This document shows positions 32,146 through 41,779 of a stretch of DNA of 62,417 bases, piece after piece (within the stretch, counting starts at the first letter, position 1; the number at the start of each line of letters is the position of its first letter). Source of the DNA: Bacteroidetes bacterium 46-16. Lineage in GTDB: Bacteria > Bacteroidota > Bacteroidia > Chitinophagales > Chitinophagaceae. Below the pieces are notes generated by a model, which saw only the letters and a list, made by a program, of their open reading frames with translations, was not told the origin of the DNA and searched no databases. The stretch covers positions 1-62,417 of the forward strand of contig MKUN01000038.1 of assembly GCA_001897835.1 (NCBI GenBank), given 5' to 3'. Position numbers and translations under genes: made by a program.

Positions 32146-35100
32146 ATGGCTTATAATGTCTTACAAAAACTCCGGGATAATCTGCGTGCCATACGTGTCG
32201 CACTGGATTATCAGAATGGCGCTCCGCTATCTGCGGAAAATATTGCCAGCCTGAAGAAATACGCAGGATTTGGGGGTATTAAAGCTGTTCTTTTTCCATA
32301 TGGAACATTGGAAGACTGGCAGGCAAAAGGCGCTACTAAAGATAACCTGAGACTACATGAAGACATCATGCAATTGCATGAGCTTCTAAAATCAAATTTT
32401 CCAGATACTGCTTATAAAGAGATCATCGCGTCTTTGCGTAATAGCGTGCTAACTGCGTTTTACACACCGGAAGTCGTGCCCCAAACATTGTACAAAGTGT
32501 TCGCTGAGCAAGGCATTCAACCCAAAAGGATGTATGAACCCTCAGCAGGCGCTGGTATATTTATCACAGAAGCCACACATCTACTACCGCAAATCGAAAA
32601 GATAACTGCTGTAGAAAAAGACCGGCTCTCAGGAGCAGTGCTTGCCGCAATTAACAGCACGTTAAAAGCACAGACAGAAACACATGTAACGGGTTTTGAA
32701 GAGGCCCCTGTGAGAGACAACGGTACTTATGACCTGGTAGTAAGTAATATTCCGTTTGGAAATTTCTCCGTTTATGATGAAGCATTTCCGGACAAAGAGC
32801 TGTCGGGGAAAATACACAACTATTTTTTCGCAAAAGGACTTGACAAATTAGCTGAAGGTGGCTTGATGGCCTTTATTACTACAGATGCATTCCTGAATAA
32901 TCCTTCTAATCATGCAGCCCGTCAATATCTTTTTGAACGGGCCGATTTTGTAAGCCTTGCGGTGATGCCGGATAACCTGATGAAGGATACAGGTAATACG
33001 GAAGCGCCTAATCATTTACTTATTGTCCAAAAAAATACCGCCAAAGAAAAACTAAGCGCGGAAGAAGAATGGCTGAATGATGTGAGGGAAAGAGAAAATG
33101 AATTCGGACGCTATCCGTTAAATTATTTTATATCCACACATGACCATGATGTGGTCATGGGCAACATACGTAAACCCGGCACAAACCAGTACGGAAGGGC
33201 CACTGAGGTGATATGGCAGGATGGAGATATAAGCCTGGTCGGCGACCTGCTTCATGCCAGCCTGTCCAGCCAATTGCAGCAGAGGTTCAACGCGGGATTA
33301 TTTCAAAGGGCGCAAGCAATCACTTTGCCGGCGCCTGAGCATACCGGCAAAAAGCTGACCTACCTTCCCATGCCGGAAAATCAAACCGAAACACCATCTG
33401 TACAGCTCGGTTTGTTTGATACTGCCCCTGCAGAAAATATCAACAGGGCTATGGCTTATATCCATGAACTGGATGAAACGGTTATTCAGAAAGCAACAGC
33501 CCGGATCATAGGCACTGTACGTACTACGGATAAGCCGAGCCATGAAAATGTCGTTTTGATCACCGCAAAGCAACATAAAAGTAACCGATTCCTGTATAAG
33601 CTCTATTCTAATGTCAAGGAGGTGGATCAGTTATCCGTGAATTGGATGGATGCCCGCCTGTTGGGTCATGAGCTGACAGGTATCTCTAATTATCTCAAAC
33701 AGTTTGACTATAGTTTCAGGTATGAGGGTGATCAGACACTGGAAGGTTTTTTCCGGTTTGAACAAAACATACCGTTGCCATTTATCGGGCTAAAGCCGTT
33801 TTACCAGGAAGGTACGCTTGTCGTACACATGGGACAGGTAGGCACTATCGGCAATCCTGATGCTGAATACAAACAAGCTGTCTTTCAACCGCTGAGTATT
33901 CAGGGTAATATTCACTTCTATGAACAATACACCTTCTTGCGTGATGCCTACCTGGAATTATCTGCTAAAGAAGTAGCAGGTGAAGCTATCAGCGATGCGG
34001 ACAGGGACCAGCTGAATGCAAAGTATGAGTCCTTTGTTACGCTATATGGTTTGCTCAATGCACAGGATAACCGTCGGCGTATCCTTGAAGATACTGCTTT
34101 TGGTGTCATCACACTTTCATCGCTGGAGCGCAGGGAGGGGGAACGGTTTATTAAAGCGGATATACTTACGCATTCCATACATCAGGTAAAAGAAAGGTTT
34201 GTTACCGATGATCCTATTGAAGCATTAGCACATAGTTTAAATGACACTGGCAAAGTAGACCTTGGATTTATAAGCGCCGCAATGGAACAAGACGAGGATG
34301 AGGTTATCGCACGTCTTGGCAATCATATATACCTGAATCCGGCCAATAATGAATGGGAAACTGCAGATCAATACCTGAGTGGTAACGTAGTAGAAAAGTT
34401 ACAACTCGCTGAAAGGCTTTCAGGTCAGTCCCCTGAACATTTCCAATATAAAAGAAGCTGTGAAGCTTTAACAAAGGTGCAGCCCGAACGTATTCCTTTT
34501 GAACTGTTAGACTTCAACTTAGGGGAACGATGGATACCTACTTCCTATTACGAGCGTTTTGCAACGGCATTATTTGAACAGGATGCCAGCATTACTTATT
34601 TCCCATCGCTGGACAGCTTCAAGGTCAGCATGGGCATGAACATTAAGGTGTCGAGGGAATTTGCCATAACTCCCAAGAGCGGCAGGACAACTTATGGATA
34701 TACGCTACTTGAACATGCACTGGAGAATACGACTCCCTTTTTCACCTATGAAGTATCTGTCGGAGATGGAAAGACAATCCGTTTACCTGATAATGAAGCC
34801 ATACAATTAGCGCATCAGAAGATAGAACAGATCCGTAATGGCTTTATCAATTGGCTCAACGAATTACCTGATGATGAAAAGAAACATATAGAGACGCTAT
34901 ACAATGACACCTTCAATTGTTATGTATTGCGTGAATTTGATGGCTCACACCTAAACTTCCCTGGCCTTAATAAAAAGGCTTTAGGCATTGAAGATCTCTA
35001 CAGCTCGCAGAAAAATGCTGCATGGCGCATCATTCAAAATCGCGGTGCTCTGGTAGATCATGAAGTAGGGTTAGGCAAAACACTTACCATGATCGTTTCC

Positions 35101-35160
35101 GCCCAGGAGATGAAAAGGCTGGGTATTGTACATAAGCCCATTCGTGGCACTGAAGGCTAA
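32146..35160 (+). CDS. N6-DNA methylase/helicase, N-terminal part (frameshifted)
   Basis: 1004 residues before a premature stop. The N-terminus is an adenine methyltransferase domain: motif I region RMYEPSAGAGIFITEA and the catalytic NPPF-type motif as DLVVSNIPFGNF. A long middle region follows. At the end is the helicase Walker A motif (VDHEVGLGKTLTMIVSAQEM), after which the frame breaks. The product then continues in the +1 frame in 35126-37687. One extra base at 35140-35143 (CCCATTCGTGG where CCCATCGTGG would keep the frame) explains the split. The architecture resembles phage P1 DarB-type antirestriction methylase-helicases. It lies between DUF1896 and traF genes. Confidence 0.85.
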   Translation: MAYNVLQKLRDNLRAIRVALDYQNGAPLSAENIASLKKYAGFGGIKAVLFPYGTLEDWQAKGATKDNLRLHEDIMQLHELLKSNFPDTAYKEIIASLRNSVLTAFYTPEVVPQTLYKVFAEQGIQPKRMYEPSAGAGIFITEATHLLPQIEKITAVEKDRLSGAVLAAINSTLKAQTETHVTGFEEAPVRDNGTYDLVVSNIPFGNFSVYDEAFPDKELSGKIHNYFFAKGLDKLAEGGLMAFITTDAFLNNPSNHAARQYLFERADFVSLAVMPDNLMKDTGNTEAPNHLLIVQKNTAKEKLSAEEEWLNDVRERENEFGRYPLNYFISTHDHDVVMGNIRKPGTNQYGRATEVIWQDGDISLVGDLLHASLSSQLQQRFNAGLFQRAQAITLPAPEHTGKKLTYLPMPENQTETPSVQLGLFDTAPAENINRAMAYIHELDETVIQKATARIIGTVRTTDKPSHENVVLITAKQHKSNRFLYKLYSNVKEVDQLSVNWMDARLLGHELTGISNYLKQFDYSFRYEGDQTLEGFFRFEQNIPLPFIGLKPFYQEGTLVVHMGQVGTIGNPDAEYKQAVFQPLSIQGNIHFYEQYTFLRDAYLELSAKEVAGEAISDADRDQLNAKYESFVTLYGLLNAQDNRRRILEDTAFGVITLSSLERREGERFIKADILTHSIHQVKERFVTDDPIEALAHSLNDTGKVDLGFISAAMEQDEDEVIARLGNHIYLNPANNEWETADQYLSGNVVEKLQLAERLSGQSPEHFQYKRSCEALTKVQPERIPFELLDFNLGERWIPTSYYERFATALFEQDASITYFPSLDSFKVSMGMNIKVSREFAITPKSGRTTYGYTLLEHALENTTPFFTYEVSVGDGKTIRLPDNEAIQLAHQKIEQIRNGFINWLNELPDDEKKHIETLYNDTFNCYVLREFDGSHLNFPGLNKKALGIEDLYSSQKNAAWRIIQNRGALVDHEVGLGKTLTMIVSAQEMKRLGIVHKPIRGTEG

Positions 35161-37687
35161 CGTTAACCAGATAGCTGAAACGTACAGGAAAGCATATCCT
35201 AAAGCACGTGTGCTGTTCCCAGGCCAGAATGATTTTACCCCTGCGCAAAGGCTGCGGTTATTCCATGAAATAAAAAACAATAATTGGGACTGTATCATAC
35301 TGACTCATGACCAGTTCGGGAAAATCCCGCAATCGCCCGAGATTCAGAAAGAAATCTTCCAGACAGAGCTGGACAATGTAGACCGCGATCTGGATACGCT
35401 CGAATCCATAGGTGGAGACGTTTCTAAAAAGATGCTGAAAGGATTGGAGATCAGGAAGAACAATCTGGAAGGAAAGCTAAAGTCCATTTTAAAAGACATA
35501 GAAGAAAAGAAGGATACCGGTATCAATTTCAGGGAAATGGGTGTAGACCATTTGTTTGTAGATGAATCCCATAAGTATAAGAATCTCACTTTTACCACCC
35601 GCCATAACCGGGTAGCAGGATTAGGCAATACAGAAGGCAGTCAAAAGGCACTCAATATGCTATTTGCTGTGCGTGAGCTGCAGAATCGTTTCAATGCGGA
35701 CCTCTGTGTTACATTCCTTTCAGGAACGCCTATTTCAAATAGCCTTACAGAAATGTACCTATTGTTTAAATACCTCCGGCCTAAAGAAATGGAGCGCCAG
35801 CAAATAGAGAATTTCGACGGCTGGGCAGCGGTATTTGCACGAAAGACCACTGACTTTGAGTTCTCTGTTACCAATGAAATTATTGCTAAAGAACGCTTTC
35901 GCCATTTTATTAAAGTACCAGAGCTGGCCTTGTTCTATAACGAGATCACAGACTATAAGACAGCCAGGCACATCAATCTCGATAAACCAGAACTATACGA
36001 AACGCTGGTCAACATAAAACCCACTCCTGATCAGACCGAGTTCATCAAAAAGCTGATGCAGTTTGCCAAGACAGGTAATGGCGAGTTGATCGGCCGCCGC
36101 AGGCTCACGCCTGAAGAAGACAAAGGGCGTATGCTGATCGCTACCAATTATGCCAAAAAGATGGCAGCTGATATGCGGTTAATTAGCGATGCTGTATATA
36201 GCGACCATCCTGACAATAAGGTAAATACCTGTGCCAGGAAAGTAGCGGAGATCTACAAGGACAGCCTGCAGCATAAAGGGACACAGATCGTATTCTGTGA
36301 TATTGGTACCCCTAAGCCCGGAGCATTCAATATTTATGATGCGCTCAAGCAGAAACTCACCCGTGACCTGGGTATCCCTGATAGAGAGATCACCTTTATC
36401 CACGACTGGACGGATAATAAAAAGCCTGAGCTGTTCAAAAAAATGAACAGGGGTGAAATACGCATCCTGCTGGGTAGTACGGATAAGGCCGGAACCGGCT
36501 TGAATGTACAGGAGCGCGTAGTGGCCATGCATCATCTGGATATTCCCTGGAAACCCTCAGAATTGGAACAGCGCAATGGACGTGGTGCACGTCAGGGTAA
36601 TGTGATCGCTAAAATGTACTATGACAATAAAGTACAGAATTATGTATATGCCGTGGAGCAGTCATTGGACAATTACAAGTTCAACCTGTTGAAGAACAAA
36701 CAAACCTTCATCTCACAAATGAAGAACTGCGAGCTGAATGTGCGCACCATCGATGAAGGAGCCATTGACGAGAAAAGCGGTATGAACTTCTCTGAATACA
36801 TCGCGATACTATCCGGTGACACCTCCCTGCTGGAAAAATCAAAGCTGGAAAAGAAAATCGCTGTTATGGAAAGCCTTAAGGTGTCTCATTTCCGTGAAGC
36901 GGTCCGTAACCGTTATCAATTGGAAGACAAACAAAATGAGCGGTTATCCACTGCGAAGACCTTAGACAAGTTAACAGCTGATGAAAAAGAATATAAAGGA
37001 GTGCTGCAAGTTGATAAAGATGGAATAAAAGTAAATCCTATCCAGCTTACAGGTGTCGCATCGACAGATAGCGAAGTGATCGGCAAACATATTATCGGCT
37101 TATACCAAGACTGGAAACCTGCTGTAGCAGGGGAACAAAAAGAACAAATAGGAAGTTTATACGGGTTCAGTCTCTACATACGCAGACAGCAGGAAGCCTA
37201 TGAAGAAAACGGTGTTTTTGAGTATCGTTATTCCAATAGCTTCTATGCACAACGTGGCGATGAAGGCATCAAATACATATTTAATAACGGCCTGCCTAAT
37301 ACAGACAATCCTAAGCTGGCTGCAAGACATTTTTTAAATGCTATTGACCGTGTGGAAAGCCTGTGTGAAAAATACACACGCACGTTAGCAGAGCTGGATA
37401 CCGATATACCTAAACTGGAACAACTTACCCAGAAGCCTTTCATACAGGAGGCAGAATTGCAACAAATGAAGACAGAACTGGCGAATCTTGAAAGAGAGAT
37501 AGCTATTAAGATACAGGAGAATCAATTGAAGCAGCAACAAGGAACAGATAACGAAACAGAAGAAATCGGGAATGTGCCGGTTGTCGTGCCCGTTAACGGC
37601 GCAGCCGTCAATCATTCCGTTCCAGGAGAGATAATGGTTGTTGCACAGCAAAGTGCTGAACGCACACGAAACAGGATGCGATTATAA
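35126..37687 (+). CDS. N6-DNA methylase/helicase, C-terminal part (frameshifted)
   Basis: 853 residues if counted from a TTG at 35126, but the meaningful sequence starts at VALKANVNQIAETY (35144), directly continuing the upstream gene. It has the SNF2/DEAD-like helicase core: the Walker B/DExx-type box in MGVDHLFVDESHKYKN, the SGTPISNSLTEMY motif, and the C-terminal lobe with GSTDKAGTGLNVQERV and HHLDIPWKPSELEQRNGRGA. A coiled-coil tail follows and ends RTRNRMRL, a basic end similar to those of other cytosolic element proteins here. The joined product would be about 1,850 residues. Confidence 0.85.
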   Translation: MYISPFVALKANVNQIAETYRKAYPKARVLFPGQNDFTPAQRLRLFHEIKNNNWDCIILTHDQFGKIPQSPEIQKEIFQTELDNVDRDLDTLESIGGDVSKKMLKGLEIRKNNLEGKLKSILKDIEEKKDTGINFREMGVDHLFVDESHKYKNLTFTTRHNRVAGLGNTEGSQKALNMLFAVRELQNRFNADLCVTFLSGTPISNSLTEMYLLFKYLRPKEMERQQIENFDGWAAVFARKTTDFEFSVTNEIIAKERFRHFIKVPELALFYNEITDYKTARHINLDKPELYETLVNIKPTPDQTEFIKKLMQFAKTGNGELIGRRRLTPEEDKGRMLIATNYAKKMAADMRLISDAVYSDHPDNKVNTCARKVAEIYKDSLQHKGTQIVFCDIGTPKPGAFNIYDALKQKLTRDLGIPDREITFIHDWTDNKKPELFKKMNRGEIRILLGSTDKAGTGLNVQERVVAMHHLDIPWKPSELEQRNGRGARQGNVIAKMYYDNKVQNYVYAVEQSLDNYKFNLLKNKQTFISQMKNCELNVRTIDEGAIDEKSGMNFSEYIAILSGDTSLLEKSKLEKKIAVMESLKVSHFREAVRNRYQLEDKQNERLSTAKTLDKLTADEKEYKGVLQVDKDGIKVNPIQLTGVASTDSEVIGKHIIGLYQDWKPAVAGEQKEQIGSLYGFSLYIRRQQEAYEENGVFEYRYSNSFYAQRGDEGIKYIFNNGLPNTDNPKLAARHFLNAIDRVESLCEKYTRTLAELDTDIPKLEQLTQKPFIQEAELQQMKTELANLEREIAIKIQENQLKQQQGTDNETEEIGNVPVVVPVNGAAVNHSVPGEIMVVAQQSAERTRNRMRL

Positions 37688-37699
37688 ACCAATAAATAC

Positions 37700-38029
37700 A
37701 TGAATATGGCAAACAGTGTATATCAAGTAAATAAGGGAATTAACCAAAGTATAGAATTCAAGGGACTGAAAGCACAATACATCTGGTACCTGGGTGGTGG
37801 CGTTGTCTGCTTGCTTATTGTATTCGCCGTCATCTACATTATTGGACTTCCTATTTATCTGTGCCTGGGTATTATTCTGGCGGCAGGCACCTTCCTGATA
37901 CTCAAAATATACGGCATGAGCCATAAATATGGTGAGCACGGTTTGATGAAGGCGCTTGCCCGTAAACAGGTGCCGGGTATAGTTAAATCAAGGAGCAGGA
38001 AAATCTTTATAGGGGTTAAAGAAAAATAA
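37700..38029 (+). CDS. traF: Conjugal transfer protein TraF (DUF4133)
   Basis: 109 residues with two membrane helices (IWYLGGGVVCLLIVFAVIYI, IYLCLGIILAAGTFLILKI) after the conserved N-terminus YQVNKGINQSIEFKGLKAQY. The TraF/DUF4133 family is VirB3-like, an inner-membrane partner of the TraG ATPase. It overlaps the next gene by one base (ATAATGATG) and lies one gene ahead of traG. Confidence 0.9.
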   Translation: MNMANSVYQVNKGINQSIEFKGLKAQYIWYLGGGVVCLLIVFAVIYIIGLPIYLCLGIILAAGTFLILKIYGMSHKYGEHGLMKALARKQVPGIVKSRSRKIFIGVKEK

Positions 38030-38859
38030 TGATGAAAAGAGAATTGCCAGTGTACAATATTCAAGGCACAACCTTCATTGTCGATGTCGATCAAGGGCTA
38101 TTGGCTGAAAAGGGAAATCCCAATAATGTGATCTATTTCTCAGACCTGTCTGACAAGGATAGTCATTATGAAATGCTCTATGACCTAAGAGATAAAAACT
38201 GGCCGCCTGGTATTGGTCCAATGGACGAGCAGATGATCAATGTTCGTATTCCGAATAGGACGGATCTTGACCCTGAAGGTATGGCGATAAAATATGGGCT
38301 GCCCATTGAAGCTGTTAAAGGCAAGAAGGACTTTGATATAATGGTAGACCAGCAGGCATATAAAGAGAGGCTAAACGGGAAATTAGTCACCATTGACATT
38401 GCCGGTCATACCTTTTATGTGGATATACGCATGGACATGCTGCGACCCAAAGATGATTTTCTTTCAGAGGGTATTGTCTTCAGTAAGATCGACCATTATT
38501 ATAGTGATGACCAGGATCGATACATCATACCTTATAATCCAAAGAAACACGAGTTCCAGGACATAGACTACGAGGCCATCACAGCCATACCTAAAGACCT
38601 GATCGTTATTTCCTTTCCGCATGAAAGCAAAATGGACCCGATAGGTTGGAACCGGAAGATAGGGTTAAATGAGACAAGTGATCTCAAAGAAGCAAATGTT
38701 CATTCCCATTTTGAAGCAAAAACTATTGATTGGAAAGAGACACCTATTGAACAGATTATCCAGAAAAACCTGCAACGACAGCAACAACTGCAACAGAAAA
38801 AGCAAGGGAATCAAAAACAGGCGACTAATAAAAAGCAACGACAAGGCCCTAAACTATGA
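38029..38859 (+). CDS. Element protein with internally duplicated domain, unknown function
   Basis: 276 residues, soluble. Two halves look like repeats of one domain: IQGTTFIVDVDQGLL then NRTDLDPEGMAIKYGLP in the first, and IAGHTFYVDIRMDML then HESKMDPIGWNRKIGL in the second. The C-terminal 30 residues are low-complexity glutamine/lysine (QRQQQLQQKKQ) ending in NKKQRQGPKL, a basic tail like those of other interleaved genes. It is placed between traF and traG, where structural transfer genes normally adjoin. The role is unknown, with a translocated cargo as one possibility. Confidence 0.6.
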   Translation: MMKRELPVYNIQGTTFIVDVDQGLLAEKGNPNNVIYFSDLSDKDSHYEMLYDLRDKNWPPGIGPMDEQMINVRIPNRTDLDPEGMAIKYGLPIEAVKGKKDFDIMVDQQAYKERLNGKLVTIDIAGHTFYVDIRMDMLRPKDDFLSEGIVFSKIDHYYSDDQDRYIIPYNPKKHEFQDIDYEAITAIPKDLIVISFPHESKMDPIGWNRKIGLNETSDLKEANVHSHFEAKTIDWKETPIEQIIQKNLQRQQQLQQKKQGNQKQATNKKQRQGPKL

Positions 38860-38911
38860 CCCCAACAATACAACAATAAATAATATCGGACTGTCGGTAA
38901 AATGATGTGAA

Positions 38912-41380
38912 ATGGAAAAAGTGTTAGATGATATATTACCAATTATGGATGTGGAACATGACTGCATCCTCAGCAAAATGGGCGATGTGACTATTGTCTT
39001 TAAGGCTGAACTGCCGGAGATATTTACACTTTCCGACCAGGAATATGAGGCATTTCACCAGGCATGGATCAAAGCCCTCAAACTGTTGCCAAAGTATACC
39101 GTGTTCCATAAGCAGGATTGGTTTCTTGAAAGTAAGTACCAGCCGGATTTTATGAAAGATGATACCAGCTTTCTGAGCCGTGCCAGCGAACGATTCTTTA
39201 ATGAACGCCCTTTTTTGGCACATAGTTGCTATATCATACTCACCAAAAAGCCGGAAGGACGTAAAACGGCAACCTCTATGTTTTCAAGCTTGTTGCGCAG
39301 GTCCATAGTGCCGGAAGAAACATTAAAACCTCAGTTGTTACAGGATTTTCTGGATAGCGCAGGGCAGTTCAAACGCATTATGGAAGATAGCGGCTTTGTA
39401 AAACTCACCAGGCTTAAGGAAAATGAGTTGCGCAGTCATAGCCGTAAAATGGGCCTGATTGAACAATACTGCTATTTGTCGGAAAAAAATGATGAGTTTC
39501 TTATATCCGACATTGTCTTTGATGAAGGCTTGCAGGTAGGTGACAAACATTGTCAACTATATACATTAGGTGATGCGGCAGACCTGCCTGCACTCTGTGG
39601 CAGCCGTATCAATTATGATAAATATAGTACGGACAAAACCAAATTCAGTATTGGCTTTGCCTCAACGCTTGGGCAACTACTATCATGCAGCCATATCTAT
39701 AACCAATACATTTTCATAGAAGATGGACAGAAGACGATCCAAAAACTGGAAAGTAAAAGACTGAGGCTGCAGTCGCTGGCTGCTTATAGCAGGGAGAATA
39801 TGATAGCAAGGGATGCAACCAATGACTTTCTGAATGAAGCGATCAGCCAGCAACGACTTCCTGTAAAGGCACATTTCAATGTCCTGGTGTGGACGGATAA
39901 TAAAGAGGAACTCAAAGACCTGAAAAATATAGTATCCTCCGGTCTGGCGCAAATGGATGCTGTAGCTAAACAAGAGACAGTAGGCGCTCCGCAGATATTC
40001 TGGGCAGGCATTCCCGGTAATGCTGCCGATTTTCCAATGAATGACACTTTTGATACGTTCGCGGAACAGGCAACATGCTTCCTTAATCTGGAGACAGGCT
40101 ATCGTTCTTCTTTAAGCCCTGTCGGTATTCGTATGGGGGATCGCCTTACTGGTAAGCCTATACATGTGGACATCAGCGATGAGCCTATGAAAATAGGTAT
40201 TTGCACTAACCGTAATAAATTCATATTAGGGCCATCCGGTAGCGGAAAGTCGTTTTTTACCAATCACATGGTGCGCAGCTATTATGAGCAAGGCACTCAT
40301 ATTGTACTGGTAGACGTGGGTCATAGCTATAAAGGGTTATGCGATATGGTAAAGGGCTATTACTTCACCTACAGTGAAGACAATCCTATCCGTTTTAATC
40401 CTTTTTATATCGGTGAGGGGGATAGCCTCGACACAGAGAAAAAAGAAAGTATCAAAACCTTGCTACTGGCACTTTGGAAGAAGGATGATGAAACTTTTAA
40501 ACGCAGTGAGTACGTCGCATTATCTAATGCTATCGGAGGTTATTACGCATACCTTGATGAACATGCAGATGTCTTTCCTTGTTTCAACAGCTTCTATGCA
40601 TTCCTGCGTGATCAATATACACAGGTGCTTACAGGCGACCGTGTGAAAGAAAAAGATTTTGACATAGATAACTTCCTTTATGTACTACGACCCTATTATG
40701 AAGGTGGCGAGTTCGATTATCTGCTCAACGCCACGGAAAATCTGAACCTGTTGCAGGAAAGGTTTATCGTGTTTGAACTCGATAATATCAAAGACCATCC
40801 CATATTATTCCCTGTTGTGACTATCATTATTATGGAAGTCTTTATCAACAAAATGCGTAAGATGAAAGGCCTCCGTAAAATGATACTTATTGAAGAAGCA
40901 TGGAAGGCGCTCATGAAAGAAGGGTTTGCTGAATACATCAAGTATCTCTTTAAAACGGTAAGAAAATTCTTCGGTGAAGCTATTGTTGTTACCCAGGAAG
41001 TAGAAGATATCATTTCATCACCGGTGGTAAAACAGGCAATCATTAATAACAGTGACTGCAAAATATTATTGGACCAAAGCAAATACCAGAATAAGTTCGA
41101 TCAGATACAGGAATTATTAGGGCTTACAGAAAAAGAGAAAGCATTGATACTCTCTGTTAATAAGGCTAACGATCCTGCCAGGAAATACAAAGAGGTGTTT
41201 ATCAGCCTCGGTGGTATGCTCAGTAAAGTGTATCGTACAGAAGTAAGCCTGGAAGAATACCTGGCATATACGACCGAACAATCCGAGAAAGTAAAGCTGA
41301 TGGAGTATGCTGCCAAATTTGATGGTGACATAAAAAAAGGAATTGCAGCTATGGCAGAGGATATTAGAAACAAAGCTTAA
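38912..41380 (+). CDS. traG: Conjugation ATPase TraG (VirB4-like)
   Basis: 822 residues, the usual size. An N-terminal region (LDDILPIMDVEHDCILSKMG) precedes the ATPase domain. Walker A is LGPSGSGKSFFTNHMVRSYY at about residue 438. Walker B is RKMILIEEAWKALMKEG. Downstream are FFGEAIVVTQEVEDI and ILLDQSKYQNKFDQI. VirB4-type ATPases drive assembly of the type IV secretion channel at the inner membrane. In Bacteroidetes nomenclature this is TraG, which differs from the coupling protein called TraG elsewhere. Confidence 0.93.
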   Translation: MEKVLDDILPIMDVEHDCILSKMGDVTIVFKAELPEIFTLSDQEYEAFHQAWIKALKLLPKYTVFHKQDWFLESKYQPDFMKDDTSFLSRASERFFNERPFLAHSCYIILTKKPEGRKTATSMFSSLLRRSIVPEETLKPQLLQDFLDSAGQFKRIMEDSGFVKLTRLKENELRSHSRKMGLIEQYCYLSEKNDEFLISDIVFDEGLQVGDKHCQLYTLGDAADLPALCGSRINYDKYSTDKTKFSIGFASTLGQLLSCSHIYNQYIFIEDGQKTIQKLESKRLRLQSLAAYSRENMIARDATNDFLNEAISQQRLPVKAHFNVLVWTDNKEELKDLKNIVSSGLAQMDAVAKQETVGAPQIFWAGIPGNAADFPMNDTFDTFAEQATCFLNLETGYRSSLSPVGIRMGDRLTGKPIHVDISDEPMKIGICTNRNKFILGPSGSGKSFFTNHMVRSYYEQGTHIVLVDVGHSYKGLCDMVKGYYFTYSEDNPIRFNPFYIGEGDSLDTEKKESIKTLLLALWKKDDETFKRSEYVALSNAIGGYYAYLDEHADVFPCFNSFYAFLRDQYTQVLTGDRVKEKDFDIDNFLYVLRPYYEGGEFDYLLNATENLNLLQERFIVFELDNIKDHPILFPVVTIIIMEVFINKMRKMKGLRKMILIEEAWKALMKEGFAEYIKYLFKTVRKFFGEAIVVTQEVEDIISSPVVKQAIINNSDCKILLDQSKYQNKFDQIQELLGLTEKEKALILSVNKANDPARKYKEVFISLGGMLSKVYRTEVSLEEYLAYTTEQSEKVKLMEYAAKFDGDIKKGIAAMAEDIRNKA

Positions 41381-41392
41381 AAAAGAAACGCT

Positions 41393-41776
41393 ATGAAATT
41401 AATAAGAGATGTCTTCAGGACTATGCGCGTGTTACTCTGTTTCGGCAGACAACATGCTGCTGCGCTTGCAATGGTAAATGGCACATACATGAGACAGCCG
41501 GCGCGGGACGAATTGGTTATCGCCGGTTCTGAGACGTTACTATCAATAAAACCATGTGGAAACTTATATGAGGTCTTAATTACCAATTATGTTGCTAATC
41601 AAGTGGCAGACGAACAAAAATGGCTGGCCACCTATGGCTGGCATTCCAATGGGCACCTTATTGAAATAGGTGGTGACAGGTATTGTATTCTTGATACGGC
41701 AAGCCAGTCACTATACCTGGAAACGTTTACTAAAGAGGGAGCAACAACCGTGGATTTATTTATTAAAAACCTGTAG
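41393..41776 (+). CDS. Hypothetical protein between traG and the traI-like gene
   Basis: 127 residues, soluble, no signal peptide. Segments such as LAMVNGTYMRQPARDELVIA and IEIGGDRYCILDTASQSLYL suggest a beta-rich fold. It is separated from traG by 12 bases and from the next gene by 3 bases, so it is part of the operon. No family is recognised. Confidence 0.55.
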   Translation: MKLIRDVFRTMRVLLCFGRQHAAALAMVNGTYMRQPARDELVIAGSETLLSIKPCGNLYEVLITNYVANQVADEQKWLATYGWHSNGHLIEIGGDRYCILDTASQSLYLETFTKEGATTVDLFIKNL

Positions 41777-41779
41777 GAT

